From contig CAVQUX010000015.1 in assembly GCA_963716925.1 (NCBI GenBank), forward strand, positions 434,001 through 498,000: a stretch of DNA of 64,000 bases, written 5' to 3'. The notes beneath the pieces are model-generated. The model was not told where the DNA came from and searched no databases. It saw only the letters and a program-made list of their open reading frames with translations. Origin of the DNA: DAISKN01 sp963716925. Lineage in GTDB: Bacteria; Acidobacteriota; Vicinamibacteria; Marinacidobacterales; SMYC01. The position numbers and the translations under genes are program-made. Each line of letters begins with the position of its first letter. Positions within the stretch are counted from its first letter, which is position 1. This document shows, piece after piece, positions 27,758 through 36,683 of the stretch.

Positions 27758-27780
27758 GACCGCTCCCGGCAACGGAAAAA

Positions 27781-29649
27781 TTACCCGGAGGGCTTCGGCT
27801 TTCGCGGGCGTCCTCCCGGGGGGCGCTCCGAGATCTTGCGGTCGGCGTAGGCGGCGACTTCCACCACCTGCTCGAGCGGCTCCTCGAGCCTCGGATCCTG
27901 GCTCGAGCGGAGCACGACCTCTTTCGCGAAGAGGAGAGCCAGGTAGCGGAGCTTCGTCGCCGGCCTCGCCGAGCTCGCCCGGTAGTCCGGGTGGCCGCTG
28001 TTGACCTGCCAGCGGCCGTCGTGAAGGCGCGAGCGCCAGGAGGCGCCGGGAGCGTCGACGAGCTCGGGCTCGGGAATCCCCTCGTTCGCGCTCGAGGGGA
28101 GGGTCTCCACGACCGCGACCGGCGCCGCCGCCGAGGCTTCGTTTCCGGTCGCGCGCTCCCTCGCGTGGACGGAAAGAATCCCTTCCCCGGGGGAGTCGGA
28201 CGCGGCGACAACGACGCGGCCGGGATCGTTGCGGACGCTTCCGACCGGCCCCCAAATCTGCCAGGCGAAATCGACGCCCTCGACGATCTTCCTCCCGGAG
28301 GCATCCCTCGCGTTCGCGCGGACGATCCTCTCGCCACCGGTCTCGACTACGACGCGAGTCGGCGAGATCGACACCGTCGCGAGTGGGCCCGGAGGAAAGA
28401 GCTCCGCGGTGTCGGCTCCGGACTCGCCGGGCGCTACGTCTTCCTCGGCGGGCTCGGCGGAAGCGTCCTCGCCCGGTGCGGCGCCGTCGACGCCCGCACC
28501 CTCTGTCTTCTTCTCCGTCGGGAGCATGGTGTAGCTCGGCCTCTTCCGATAGAAGTCGCGGAACGCCCTCTGCAGATCCCGAATGAGGTTCTGATCGATC
28601 GTCTCCGCGCGCTCGCGGTCCTTCGTCTCCAGGATCGAAATCAGGAGCGGCTCGACCCGGAGGAGCGCCTGCGCGAACGCATGGGCCATCTCGTCGGGAA
28701 CGACGCCGCGCCGGCTTCCGGGCGCGACGCGGAGCTCGGGGAAATCCACCATCCCGGTGAGGCGGGTGTCCGTCCAGGGCTCGCGATCGAGGCCGATCGC
28801 CGAAAGCTCGGAGAAGCTCTCGGTCACCAGGGTTCCCGCCGCATAGACCGCGAGCGGCCGGGCGGCGTCTCCGTTGGAGAGATCCCCCGCGAGGTAAATC
28901 TCGAGCTTCACCGGAGCGTGGCCGGGGATCGCGATCGTGCCCAGTCCCTCGAGACGCTCTCCGAGAAACCGGGGCGGCTTGACCCGGAGCTTCTTGGGGG
29001 AGCGGCCCCGGGCCATCTTGTCCTCGATGGTCACTTCGACCGGACGCATCAGAAGCTGTCCGCGCAGCTCCGACGCCAGGTAGTCGGCCGCCCTGCGGGC
29101 GCCGACCGCGGTCGACGCCTCCTTCGCCAGGCCGACGACCACGACCTCCGTGAAGCGATCCTCGAAAGCCAGCTTTCCGCGGAGAGGCTCGATCTTGTAC
29201 TGGGGCCGATCGCGATAGAGGACGAGCCGGAAGGCCTTCTGACCCGGCATCGAGGTGCGAATCTCGAGCATCGCTCCCAGGCTCCAGAAGCCGAGAAGGC
29301 CGATCCCGTACTGGCCCTGGGTCATCAGCTGAAGCCGCTCCCTCGGGGTGAGGGAGCGCTTGCGGCTGTGCCCGATATGGGTCGCGATGTAGCGAAGGGC
29401 GTCGGGCCTCTCGAGCTCGGGAATCACGCCCTCGCCATCGTCCTGGATCTTCAGGCAGGGAATGCCCTTCTCGCGTACGCGAACGAGACGGACGTGGCGG
29501 GCGTTCGCGTCCAGGCTGTTCTGGACGAGCTCCGCGAGCGCTTTTCTCGGATCGGGCTGGCTCAGGGCGAGCCAGCGCACGAGCTCGAACGGATCGTGGA
29601 CGCGCACCTGCCCTTCCTCGACGGCGGATTCTCGCGGCTTCCTCGCCAC
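27781..29649 (-). CDS. GHKL-type ATPase (Hsp90/MutL-like) with C-terminal Ig-like region
   Basis: 622 residues from a GTG start. The N-terminal GHKL ATP-binding fold is clear: ALAELVQNSLDANARHV (N-box), IQDDGEGV (G1), and GQYGIGLLGFWSLGAMLEI (G2 lid). The middle (to about residue 390) resembles the transducer domain of Hsp90/MutL proteins. An acidic low-complexity linker (GEDASAEPAEEDVAPGESG) leads to an Ig-like domain (SISPTRVVVETGGERIVRANARDASGRKI) and a helical tail. It is probably a cytoplasmic ATP-driven clamp; client unknown. A stand-alone gene, divergent from the PhzF-like gene. Confidence 0.75.
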   Translation of the reverse strand: MARKPRESAVEEGQVRVHDPFELVRWLALSQPDPRKALAELVQNSLDANARHVRLVRVREKGIPCLKIQDDGEGVIPELERPDALRYIATHIGHSRKRSLTPRERLQLMTQGQYGIGLLGFWSLGAMLEIRTSMPGQKAFRLVLYRDRPQYKIEPLRGKLAFEDRFTEVVVVGLAKEASTAVGARRAADYLASELRGQLLMRPVEVTIEDKMARGRSPKKLRVKPPRFLGERLEGLGTIAIPGHAPVKLEIYLAGDLSNGDAARPLAVYAAGTLVTESFSELSAIGLDREPWTDTRLTGMVDFPELRVAPGSRRGVVPDEMAHAFAQALLRVEPLLISILETKDRERAETIDQNLIRDLQRAFRDFYRKRPSYTMLPTEKKTEGAGVDGAAPGEDASAEPAEEDVAPGESGADTAELFPPGPLATVSISPTRVVVETGGERIVRANARDASGRKIVEGVDFAWQIWGPVGSVRNDPGRVVVAASDSPGEGILSVHARERATGNEASAAAPVAVVETLPSSANEGIPEPELVDAPGASWRSRLHDGRWQVNSGHPDYRASSARPATKLRYLALLFAKEVVLRSSQDPRLEEPLEQVVEVAAYADRKISERPPGGRPRKPKPSG

Positions 29650-29724
29650 GGCGGAACCTTAGCACAGCCTCTCGAGAGCCTCCCCCTTGCGGCGGCGGCC
29701 GGAAACACGTTAGCTTCCCCGCTC

Positions 29725-30693
29725 ATGCGGAGTTTCTTCTTAATAATGTTGATGTCTTCGAGCGCCCTCGCCGGCCAGGATCGAACCTATCGCTACCTGC
29801 ACCTCGACGTGTTCACCGACCAGGTGCTCACCGGGAATCAGCTCGCGGTGTTTCTCGCGCCTGCGGGTCTGAGCGCCGAGGAGATGCAGCTCATCGCCCG
29901 CGAGATGAACTTCTCGGAGAGCACGTTCGTGCTTCCCCCGGAAGCCCAGGGGACCGACTTCCGGGTGCGCATCTTCACGCCGAGAAGCGAGCTCGACTTC
30001 GCCGGCCATCCCACCATCGGGACCGCGTTCGCGCTCGCGCGCGCGGGAAAGATCGCGCCCTTGCAGAAACGCGTGGTTCTCGGGGAGGGAATCGGTCCCG
30101 TGCCCGTCGATCTGGAGTGGAAGGGGCGGGAGCTCGACTTCGCCTGGATGTACCAGCTCGAGCCCACGTTCGGGAAGACCATCGAGGACCTGGGAGCGGT
30201 GGCGACGGCGCTCGGAGTCGAAGCCAAGGACGTCGAGGCGTCGGGCCTCCCGGTGCAGGAAGTCTCCTGCGGAGCGACGTTCCTCTTCGTTCCCATGGCC
30301 ACCCGTGCCGCCGTGGATCGCGCCGCTCTCGACCGCGCCGCGATGGGAAGCCTTCTCGAAAAACTCGAAATGCAGCGCCGCGGCGTCTTCATCTTCTCGA
30401 AAGAGCCGGGCGGTGACGACGCCACCGTCTACAGCCGCATGCTCAGCTTCGGGGGAAACGAGGATCCGGCGACGGGGAGCGCGAGCGGTCCCCTGGGCTC
30501 CTATCTCGTGCACCACGGCGTCGTTCCCAGGGAAAAGGCGGGCGCGATCCTGAGCCGCCAGGGTGTTGCGATGGGCCGCCCGAGCCGGGTCCACGTCGCA
30601 ATCGGTCTGGAGGGAGACGCCATCAAGGAAGTTCGCGTCGGAGGCGCTTCCGTTTTCGTGGGCGAGGGCACGATAGAGCTCGGCTCGCGTTGA
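29725..30693 (+). CDS. PhzF-family isomerase-like protein with N-terminal signal-like segment
   Basis: 322 residues from the ATG at 29725. The fold is a PhzF/DapF-like double hotdog: YLHLDVFTDQVLTGNQLAVF, the catalytic-type Glu65 in EMNFSESTF, FTPRSELDFAGHPTIGTAFAL and FGGNEDPATGSASGPLGSYL. Before it sits MRSFFLIMLMSSSALAGQ, which looks like a short signal peptide and is not normal for this cytoplasmic family. A downstream start inside the fold is not available. The substrate is unknown and may be periplasmic. Confidence 0.88.
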   Translation: MRSFFLIMLMSSSALAGQDRTYRYLHLDVFTDQVLTGNQLAVFLAPAGLSAEEMQLIAREMNFSESTFVLPPEAQGTDFRVRIFTPRSELDFAGHPTIGTAFALARAGKIAPLQKRVVLGEGIGPVPVDLEWKGRELDFAWMYQLEPTFGKTIEDLGAVATALGVEAKDVEASGLPVQEVSCGATFLFVPMATRAAVDRAALDRAAMGSLLEKLEMQRRGVFIFSKEPGGDDATVYSRMLSFGGNEDPATGSASGPLGSYLVHHGVVPREKAGAILSRQGVAMGRPSRVHVAIGLEGDAIKEVRVGGASVFVGEGTIELGSR

Positions 30694-30757
30694 GCTCGAC
30701 GATCGAACGTCCCGTGTGACGCCGGTCACCACCTGGCGTCAAGCGTCGTGGTAAACC

Positions 30758-32131
30758 ATGAGGGTCCCGGGAAAATCACGTCCGCATTTCGGAAGGACGA
30801 AACTCTTGAAGAGCTATTGGCGTTACGTCCTGTTCTCGATGCTCGGAGCCGCGGGACCCCTGGCGGCGCAACTCGCCGCGCAGGTTCCGTCGCCCTTCGA
30901 GTCCGACGCAGTGCAATTGCGCCGGCCATCGCGGCCCGTGCTCCAGTCGCCGTTCGGGATCATTACCACGCCCCAACCGAGCTACGTCTGGACCGCGGTG
31001 AGCACGGCCACGGACTATCTCCTCCGGGTCAACGGACCGTCGGGCAAGGTCACGGAGGAATCGTACGAAGCGGCCGCAGTCTGCTCGGGCTCCACCTGTG
31101 CGGTAGCGCCCGCCACGACTCTCGCGAGCGGCGCTCATACCTGGTGGGTGCGGGCGTCGAACGAGGCGGGTGTCGGGTGGCCGAGCGCCCGCGGCAAATT
31201 CACCGTGCAGCCCCAGGCAGGCACCGACGCCTACTTCCCGCCCGGAGCCGTCTGGTATCAGGACGTGAGCGGCGCCGCCCTCGACCCGCAGTCGAGCCAG
31301 GTCATCTCCTGGCTCCAGGGCGCGGGCGGCTGGGGCCTCGGGCGGATGCAGATCGATTTCTCCATCGAGGTCTTGACCGCGAGCGCCGGAACTCCTCTGC
31401 GTTCCTTCATTCCCACGCAGGATCACTTCAGTCCGGATTGCGACGTCGCTCCCGTACCCCTGCCGCCGGGAGGCGCCCTCGAAGGAGAGAGCGGCTACGA
31501 GTGCGCGAGCGACGGAGACTGCCATCTCATCGTGGTCCAGAGGTCGGCGAACCGCCTCTACGAGATGTGGCGGGCCAACGTGATCGGGGACGCGTTCTTC
31601 GGGGGATGTCTCGCGGTCTGGGACATGGCGCGGGTCTACGGACCCGGAGGCCGCGGCGAGAACTGCACCAGCGCGGACGCCGCCGGCTATCCCATAGCAC
31701 CGCTCCTTTTCAGCGCCGACGAAGTCGCCCGGGGCGAGATCCCGCACGCCATCCGCTTCATTCTTCCCAACAGCCGAATCCGCGACGGTGTCTACGTCCA
31801 TCCCGCCACCCATTCGACCGGGGCCGCGAGCGGTCCGTCCTCCTCGCCTCCCTATGGAGCGCGATTCCGCCTTCGTTCCGACTTCCCGCTGAACACGCTT
31901 CCGAACGAAGCCGCCCGGGTAGTCGCCCGGGCGCTCCAGCGCTACGGCATGTTCCTCGCCGACGGAGGCAACGTCGCGCTGACCGCCCAGAGCGATCGCT
32001 TCACCGCCGCCAAGTGGACGGGACTCCTCGGCGCGCGCGATCTCCAGGCGATCCAGGTGAGCGATTTTCAGATGATCGACGGCGGAGCGCGCATCCCGTA
32101 CACCGGAGACTGCATCCGCATCCAGGACTAG
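30758..32131 (+). CDS. Secreted protein with fibronectin-III-like N-terminal domain, unknown function
   Basis: 457 residues from the ATG at 30758; a TTG at 30806 with GGAAGGA upstream would begin nearer the signal peptide (SYWRYVLFSMLGAAGPLAAQ). Residues about 60-150 form a fibronectin-III-like domain (PSYVWTAVSTATDYLLRVNG, GAHTWWVRASNEAGVGWPS). The rest, beginning YFPPGAVWYQDVSGAALDP, is a single large domain with several Cys residues and an ordered run of DxxW and GGWGLGRMQIDFS motifs. I do not recognise it. Probably exported to the surface or medium. Confidence 0.7.
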   Translation: MRVPGKSRPHFGRTKLLKSYWRYVLFSMLGAAGPLAAQLAAQVPSPFESDAVQLRRPSRPVLQSPFGIITTPQPSYVWTAVSTATDYLLRVNGPSGKVTEESYEAAAVCSGSTCAVAPATTLASGAHTWWVRASNEAGVGWPSARGKFTVQPQAGTDAYFPPGAVWYQDVSGAALDPQSSQVISWLQGAGGWGLGRMQIDFSIEVLTASAGTPLRSFIPTQDHFSPDCDVAPVPLPPGGALEGESGYECASDGDCHLIVVQRSANRLYEMWRANVIGDAFFGGCLAVWDMARVYGPGGRGENCTSADAAGYPIAPLLFSADEVARGEIPHAIRFILPNSRIRDGVYVHPATHSTGAASGPSSSPPYGARFRLRSDFPLNTLPNEAARVVARALQRYGMFLADGGNVALTAQSDRFTAAKWTGLLGARDLQAIQVSDFQMIDGGARIPYTGDCIRIQD

Positions 32132-32147
32132 ACCAGATCGGCCCGCA

Positions 32148-33341
32148 TCAGGACAGAAACCACGGCCGCACGGTGATGCCGTTTCTCACGTAGCTCTCGG
32201 CTCCGGCGTAGACGAGGACACCGCTCTCATTGGGATTCCCGGGAAGATCGAGCCAGAAGCGAAGACCGTCGAAGGCATCGGAGGCAAGGGTCAATCCAGA
32301 CTTTGCTTCGATCGGCAGCAGCCGGCTTCCCAGGTCGGCCAGAGCGTCGATCTCGTGCCCCGAACGGTCCTTCCAGAAAAAGAGCGGTGCGTCGCGACCT
32401 AGGTTCTCGAAGGCCTTGATGATCTCGGCGACGACGTAGCTTTCGAAGATGGCGCCTCGAAGAGGATGACGCTCGAGCGTCGACGGGTCCGGAATGCCCA
32501 GGAGATAACAAGCGAGCCCGGTATCGAGGAAATGGAGTCGAGGAGTCTTGCGGAGTCGCTTTCGGAAGCTCACGTGATGGGGAGAGAGGATGGTTACGAT
32601 GAATCCAATCCGCAACGCGGTCAACCAGTGCTTCGCCGTCGGCTGAGTAATGCCCGCGTCGGTCGCGAGGGCGGAGAGATTGAGCTCCTGGCCGGTCCGG
32701 GCTGCCACGAGTCTCATGAAGCGCTCGAAAGAGTCGAGGTCGACGACTCGCAAGACGTCGCGCAGGTCTCTCTCGACATAGGTTCTCTGGTAGTCGGCGA
32801 GCCACTGAGTCGGGTCGAGCTCCACATCGTGAATCCGCGGGAAGAATCCGCCCCAGAGGGTCGACCATAGCGCCGCATCGGGGGGCTTCGGATCTTCGAG
32901 CACTGTATCCAGAACGGTCGGATCCAGGGGATCGCGGCCAAAGAGCTCAGTGGATGCCAGGGGAAGAAGGTGGAGAATCGCCGTGCGGCCTGCGAGGGAT
33001 TGCGACACCCGCTCCATCAGGAGGAGGTTCGAGGAGCCGGTGAGGATGAAGCGGCCGGGCGATGGGTTTTCGTCCACAGCGACCTGAAGATAGGAGAGCA
33101 GCTCGGGCGCGCGCTGCACCTCGTCGAGGATGACGGATCCGGGGAACCTGGCGAGAAACGACAGAGGGTCCTCGATGGCGAATTTCCTCTCGTCGGGTCG
33201 CTCGAGCGAGACGTAGGCGTGCGCGGGGAACGCTTGACGCACCAATGTCGTTTTTCCTGACTGTCGGGGCCCCGTCAGGGTAACAATGGGCATTTGTGCC
33301 GCGCGCTGCCGTAGCTGTGGTGCGATAGCCCGGGGAAACAT
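32148..33341 (-). CDS. AAA-type ATPase with DUF4143 domain
   Basis: 397 residues from the ATG at 33341; a TTG at 33377 gives an implausible leader. A P-loop (TLTGPRQSGKTTLVRQAF) and Walker B (SVILDEVQRAPELLSYLQ) form the N-terminal ATPase, with an arginine-type sensor near ILTGSSNLLLMERVSQSLAGR. The C-terminal half has the DUF4143 winged-helix and nuclease-like part (FFWKDRSGHEIDALADLGSRLLPIEAKSG, a PD-(D/E)xK-like motif). Often seen as stand-alone DNA-linked ATPases of unknown role; cytoplasmic. Confidence 0.92.
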   Translation of the reverse strand: MFPRAIAPQLRQRAAQMPIVTLTGPRQSGKTTLVRQAFPAHAYVSLERPDERKFAIEDPLSFLARFPGSVILDEVQRAPELLSYLQVAVDENPSPGRFILTGSSNLLLMERVSQSLAGRTAILHLLPLASTELFGRDPLDPTVLDTVLEDPKPPDAALWSTLWGGFFPRIHDVELDPTQWLADYQRTYVERDLRDVLRVVDLDSFERFMRLVAARTGQELNLSALATDAGITQPTAKHWLTALRIGFIVTILSPHHVSFRKRLRKTPRLHFLDTGLACYLLGIPDPSTLERHPLRGAIFESYVVAEIIKAFENLGRDAPLFFWKDRSGHEIDALADLGSRLLPIEAKSGLTLASDAFDGLRFWLDLPGNPNESGVLVYAGAESYVRNGITVRPWFLS

Positions 33342-33378
33342 CGACTCTATGCTACTGTGCAGTATGCCTATATACAAA

Positions 33379-34698
33379 TTAAAAATCTAATTTTGAATTT
33401 GAGTTTGCCAGCCCGAGGGACCAGGCCCTAAGGGGAAGCCCGACTGCCGCTAGACCGAGGGCATAGAGGCTGTTTCGTGTGTCGCCGGCGATGGCCCCGA
33501 CGAGGAAGATGCCCGCTCCCGCGGCGACGAGAATCGCCGAGGCGGGATAACCCCAGGCCCGGAACGGACGCGGCAGCTCCGGCTCCCGCCGCCTCAAGAC
33601 GAGCAGAGCGATGCAGCAAACGAAATAGTTCGAGGCGAGAAAGAAGGACGCGATGGCGACGAGCTTCTCGAAGGTGCCGCTCGCCGCGAGGAGCATGGCG
33701 CCGGCGGCGGTCACCAGCATGGCGACGACCGGCGTTCCGCCTTCGCTCACCTCGGCGGCGGGCGACCACCGGGGGATGTCTCGGCTCAACGCGTAGAGGA
33801 TTCGCGTTCCCACCATGAGGATGGCGTTCAACAGGGGAAAGAGCGAGATCAGGGAAAGGAGCGTCACGAAGCGCTGGCCGCCGGGACCGAAGACGACCTG
33901 GGCCGCGTCGGCCGCGGGAAGCTTGGAGCCGGCGAGCTGCGACAACGAAAGGACGTGGAGAAGGGCGAGGTTCACCAGAAGGTAGACGACCACGACGATC
34001 GCGACTCCGCCGATCATCGACCGCGGCAGGTTCTTCGCGGGGTCGCGATCCTCCTCGGCGAAATAGAGGGCGCTCTGCCAGCCGCCGTAGGTGATGGTCA
34101 CCGACTGAAGAGCGATGACCACGGCGAAGAACAGGCTCCCCGGACGGGCGATCTCGCCGGGCGCGGTCACGCCGGCGTGGCGGAGGCAGGCCGCGACCAG
34201 CGCGAGAAACGCGACGAACTTGACCAGGCTCGTGATCTCCTGGGCACGGCTCGACACCTTGAGACCCATCCATTGCAGGAGTACGAAGACCAGAAGCGCG
34301 GCGAGAGCGATGGGAGTCACCCCGAGGCCCGACAGCTCGGGAACGAGTGCGAGCGAGAATTCTCCGGTCGCGATCGAGATGTACCCGAGAACGGCGCAAT
34401 AGGTCACCCAGTCGGTCCATCCGGTCAGGAACCCGAAGCGCTCTCCGAACGCGCGCCGTGAATAGACGTAGTAGCCTCCCGTCCGGGGAAGCGAAGTCCC
34501 GAGCTCGGCGAAGCAGACCGCGCCGACGAGCGTGTAGAGTCCGCCGAGCGTCCAGACGGTGAGAATCAGCGTGCGGCTCCCGAGCCCCGCCGCGACGGTG
34601 CCGGGCGTCCGGAGGATCCCTACGCCGATCGTGCCGCCGAGGATCACCGCGAGGCCGAAGGTCAGGCCGAGGATGCGGAGAAGGGGACGCTTGGGCAT
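33379..34698 (-). CDS. APC-family amino acid permease
   Basis: 439 residues with about 12 membrane segments. The APC signature GGTIGVGILRTPGTVAAGLG is at the N-terminus, followed by SLPRTGGYYVYSRRAFGERFGFLTGWTDWV and YGGWQSALYFAEEDRDPAKNLPRSMIGGV, all family hallmarks. It transports amino acids or related amines across the inner membrane with proton or exchange coupling. The downstream DUF4143 gene follows on the same strand after a 37-base AT-rich gap. Confidence 0.94.
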   Translation of the reverse strand: MPKRPLLRILGLTFGLAVILGGTIGVGILRTPGTVAAGLGSRTLILTVWTLGGLYTLVGAVCFAELGTSLPRTGGYYVYSRRAFGERFGFLTGWTDWVTYCAVLGYISIATGEFSLALVPELSGLGVTPIALAALLVFVLLQWMGLKVSSRAQEITSLVKFVAFLALVAACLRHAGVTAPGEIARPGSLFFAVVIALQSVTITYGGWQSALYFAEEDRDPAKNLPRSMIGGVAIVVVVYLLVNLALLHVLSLSQLAGSKLPAADAAQVVFGPGGQRFVTLLSLISLFPLLNAILMVGTRILYALSRDIPRWSPAAEVSEGGTPVVAMLVTAAGAMLLAASGTFEKLVAIASFFLASNYFVCCIALLVLRRREPELPRPFRAWGYPASAILVAAGAGIFLVGAIAGDTRNSLYALGLAAVGLPLRAWSLGLANSNSKLDF

Positions 34699-34841
34699 GG
34701 GTCGAGTCTATCGCGTACATTTGCCGGACTCATGCGCAAAAACGCGCTCCCCGAGCCGAGCGCTCCGCGCAAGTCCAATGAAACAAAGGAGGATGCGACT
34801 GGCGCGGTCCTTGCACGACTCTGGCTTGGAGGTGAGCCGCC

Positions 34842-35306
34842 ATGGACCGAATCGACGTGTTCCGTGAAGCCCTGAAAGAAAGGGTATGTAGTATCTGCTT
34901 CGATCGCAACGACGACGGCACGTGCGAGCTCCCCGAAGGGCGGGTTTGTGCCATCGAAGCGCACCTTCCCGAGATCGTGCGAGCCGTCGAAAGCGTTCAC
35001 AGCTTCGACCTGACGCCCTACGTCGAGGGCATTCGCACCCAGGTTTGCCCCAACTGCAGTCAGGACGAGGCCGGGCGCTGCGCGTTCCGGGAGAGCTTCG
35101 ACTGCTCGGTCGACAACTTCCTGCTTCTGGTCGTCGATACGATCGAGGACGTCAAGACGGCAGGAGAGCGAGAGAGCCCCGGCATAGACCAGTTCCGGGG
35201 AGGCACGCTCCCACTCATTGGGAGAGAGCGCGTTCCTGCACCTGGGAAAGGAGCCGGTCCAGATCCTTGCGCGAGAAATAGCGCCCGTTCGCGACGACGG
35301 CGTTGA
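34842..35306 (+). CDS. Eight-cysteine protein with duplicated CxxC motifs, unknown function
   Basis: 154 residues, ATG with GGAGGTGAG upstream. Eight Cys in two matching groups: C16-C19-C28-C36 and C69-C72-C80-C88 (C-x2-C-x7/8-C-x7-C). The groups are separated by a helical LPEIVRAVESVHSFDLTPYVEGI segment and followed by another helix (FLLLVVDTIEDVK). The spacing suggests two metal or Fe-S sites. No signal peptide. The last 30 or so residues lie antisense to the end of the amidohydrolase gene and look unlike protein (basic, Arg-rich), so the real end may be earlier and shifted. Confidence 0.6.
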   Translation: MDRIDVFREALKERVCSICFDRNDDGTCELPEGRVCAIEAHLPEIVRAVESVHSFDLTPYVEGIRTQVCPNCSQDEAGRCAFRESFDCSVDNFLLLVVDTIEDVKTAGERESPGIDQFRGGTLPLIGRERVPAPGKGAGPDPCARNSARSRRRR

Positions 35307-36609
35307 CTTGGCGCGTGTTTCGGATGTCGTCGAGCGGGTTTCGATCGAGGAGAACCAGGTCGGCGAGCTTTCCCTTCTCGATGGATCCGAGGCGGTCTTC
35401 CATTCCCAGAAACCGCGCGGGGTTCGAGGTCGCCGTCCGAAGGGCTTCCGCCGGAGTGAAGCCCGCCTCGACGAAGAGTTGAAGCTCCTCGTGCAGGCTG
35501 AATCCGGGGAATACGTAGACTCCCGCCGCGGTGTCGGTGCCGGCGAGAAACGGAACCCCCGCGCGGTGCATTTCGGAGACCAGCTCGAGCTCCTTCTCGA
35601 CGAATCTCCTTCTCGTGGCCAGGTCGTCCACGTTGAACTCGTGGACGATCTGATCGGTGAACTTTCTCCAGGTCCCGGTCTTCCAGGACAGCGGTGCATA
35701 CTTCGCGAGGGGATCGCGGTCGAGATCCCGCTCTTCGATCAAGGCTCCGCCCCGCTCCCACACGAGGGTCGGACATTGCCAGGTCTCGTTCTTTGCGAGG
35801 AGCGCTACGAGCTTCGTCGCGCGCGCCGCGTCGAAGCTCTCGAGGAACTTTCCGGGTCCCTTGCCCCCCTCGAGGAACTCGTCCTCCCGAGTAGAGCTGC
35901 CTTCGAAGATGCCGATGAGATGCTCGAAGCTCTTCTGTCCCGAATCGGAAGCTTCGGCGGCGCGGACCGCGTCGGGTACGTGTCCGGCGAAAGGAATGCC
36001 GAGTCTCCCGGCTTCGTCGGCAATCGCGAAAACCGCGTCCCTGGGTATCAACGACTGTAGCTTGATGAAGTCGGCGCCGCGGCGCTTCAAGTCGCGCACG
36101 GCCCTTCGGCCGTCTTCTGGATTCGAGACGGCGATCGAGCTGGGGAAGCGCGGCTCGGGTCCATCGAGCATCTCTCCGGAAACGACGAGCCGGGGCCCGA
36201 CGATGTCCCCCCGCGCGATCTCCATGCGCCACCGAAGCAGCACGTCGAGATCTCCCCCCATGTCGCGGATACCCGTGACTCCGTTCGCGATGAAGAGCGG
36301 AAGGGCGATCTCACGCCCTCCGGGGAACCAGTCTCCAAAGATGGTATGGACGTGCATGTCCCATAGCCCGGGGATCAGAAACTTGCCCGCGGCGTCCACG
36401 ACCCGTGCCCCGGCCGCGGGGGCGATGGTGTCGCTCTTTCCCACCCGCGCGATTTGGTCCCCTTCGACGACGACCGTCATGCCCGGAAGCACGAGACCCG
36501 CGGCGACGTCGACGACGTTGACGTCTCGAAGAACGAGCGTGGCCCGAGGCGACGACTGCCGCGGGATCGATGACAGGAGAACCGGGAGAAAGAACAGCAG
36601 CATTCTCAT
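35215..36609 (-). CDS. Exported metal-dependent amidohydrolase
   Basis: 464 residues from the ATG at 36609, which directly precedes a signal peptide (MRMLLFFLPVLLSSIP). The amidohydrolase pattern is present: a beta-sandwich start (LVLRDVNVVDVAAGLVLPGMTVVVEGDQIARVG), metal site PGLWDMHVH, then GITGI-type IANGVTGIRDMGG, lysine-type FIKLQS, AGHVPD, CPTLVWE, LAGTDTAAGVYVFPGFSLHEEL, and the end sandwich (GSIEKGKLADLVLLDRNPLDDIRNTRQV). It would hydrolyse peptides or amides in the periplasm. Its 3' end overlaps the eight-cysteine gene by about 90 bases. Confidence 0.92.
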   Translation of the reverse strand: MRMLLFFLPVLLSSIPRQSSPRATLVLRDVNVVDVAAGLVLPGMTVVVEGDQIARVGKSDTIAPAAGARVVDAAGKFLIPGLWDMHVHTIFGDWFPGGREIALPLFIANGVTGIRDMGGDLDVLLRWRMEIARGDIVGPRLVVSGEMLDGPEPRFPSSIAVSNPEDGRRAVRDLKRRGADFIKLQSLIPRDAVFAIADEAGRLGIPFAGHVPDAVRAAEASDSGQKSFEHLIGIFEGSSTREDEFLEGGKGPGKFLESFDAARATKLVALLAKNETWQCPTLVWERGGALIEERDLDRDPLAKYAPLSWKTGTWRKFTDQIVHEFNVDDLATRRRFVEKELELVSEMHRAGVPFLAGTDTAAGVYVFPGFSLHEELQLFVEAGFTPAEALRTATSNPARFLGMEDRLGSIEKGKLADLVLLDRNPLDDIRNTRQVNAVVANGRYFSRKDLDRLLSQVQERALSQ

Positions 36610-36648
36610 TCCGCGGATCCTTCGCCATCCCCGTCCCATCGTCAACGA

Positions 36649-36677
36649 TTGAACCGCGAATTTCATCCGGGTATAAT
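36649..36677 (+). promoter_or_regulatory. Near-consensus sigma70-type promoter
   Basis: TTGAAC at 36649-36654 and a perfect TATAAT at 36672-36677 are separated by 17 bases. The expected start of transcription falls at about 36684, exactly on the GTG start of the DUF2239 gene, pointing to a leaderless message. Confidence 0.75.
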
Positions 36678-36683
36678 TATTTC

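Noticed and set aside
27613..29724. N-terminal extension of the PhzF-like frame back to 27613
   Set aside because: That stretch is antisense to the GHKL ATPase and lacks protein features; the ATG at 29725 fits the family.
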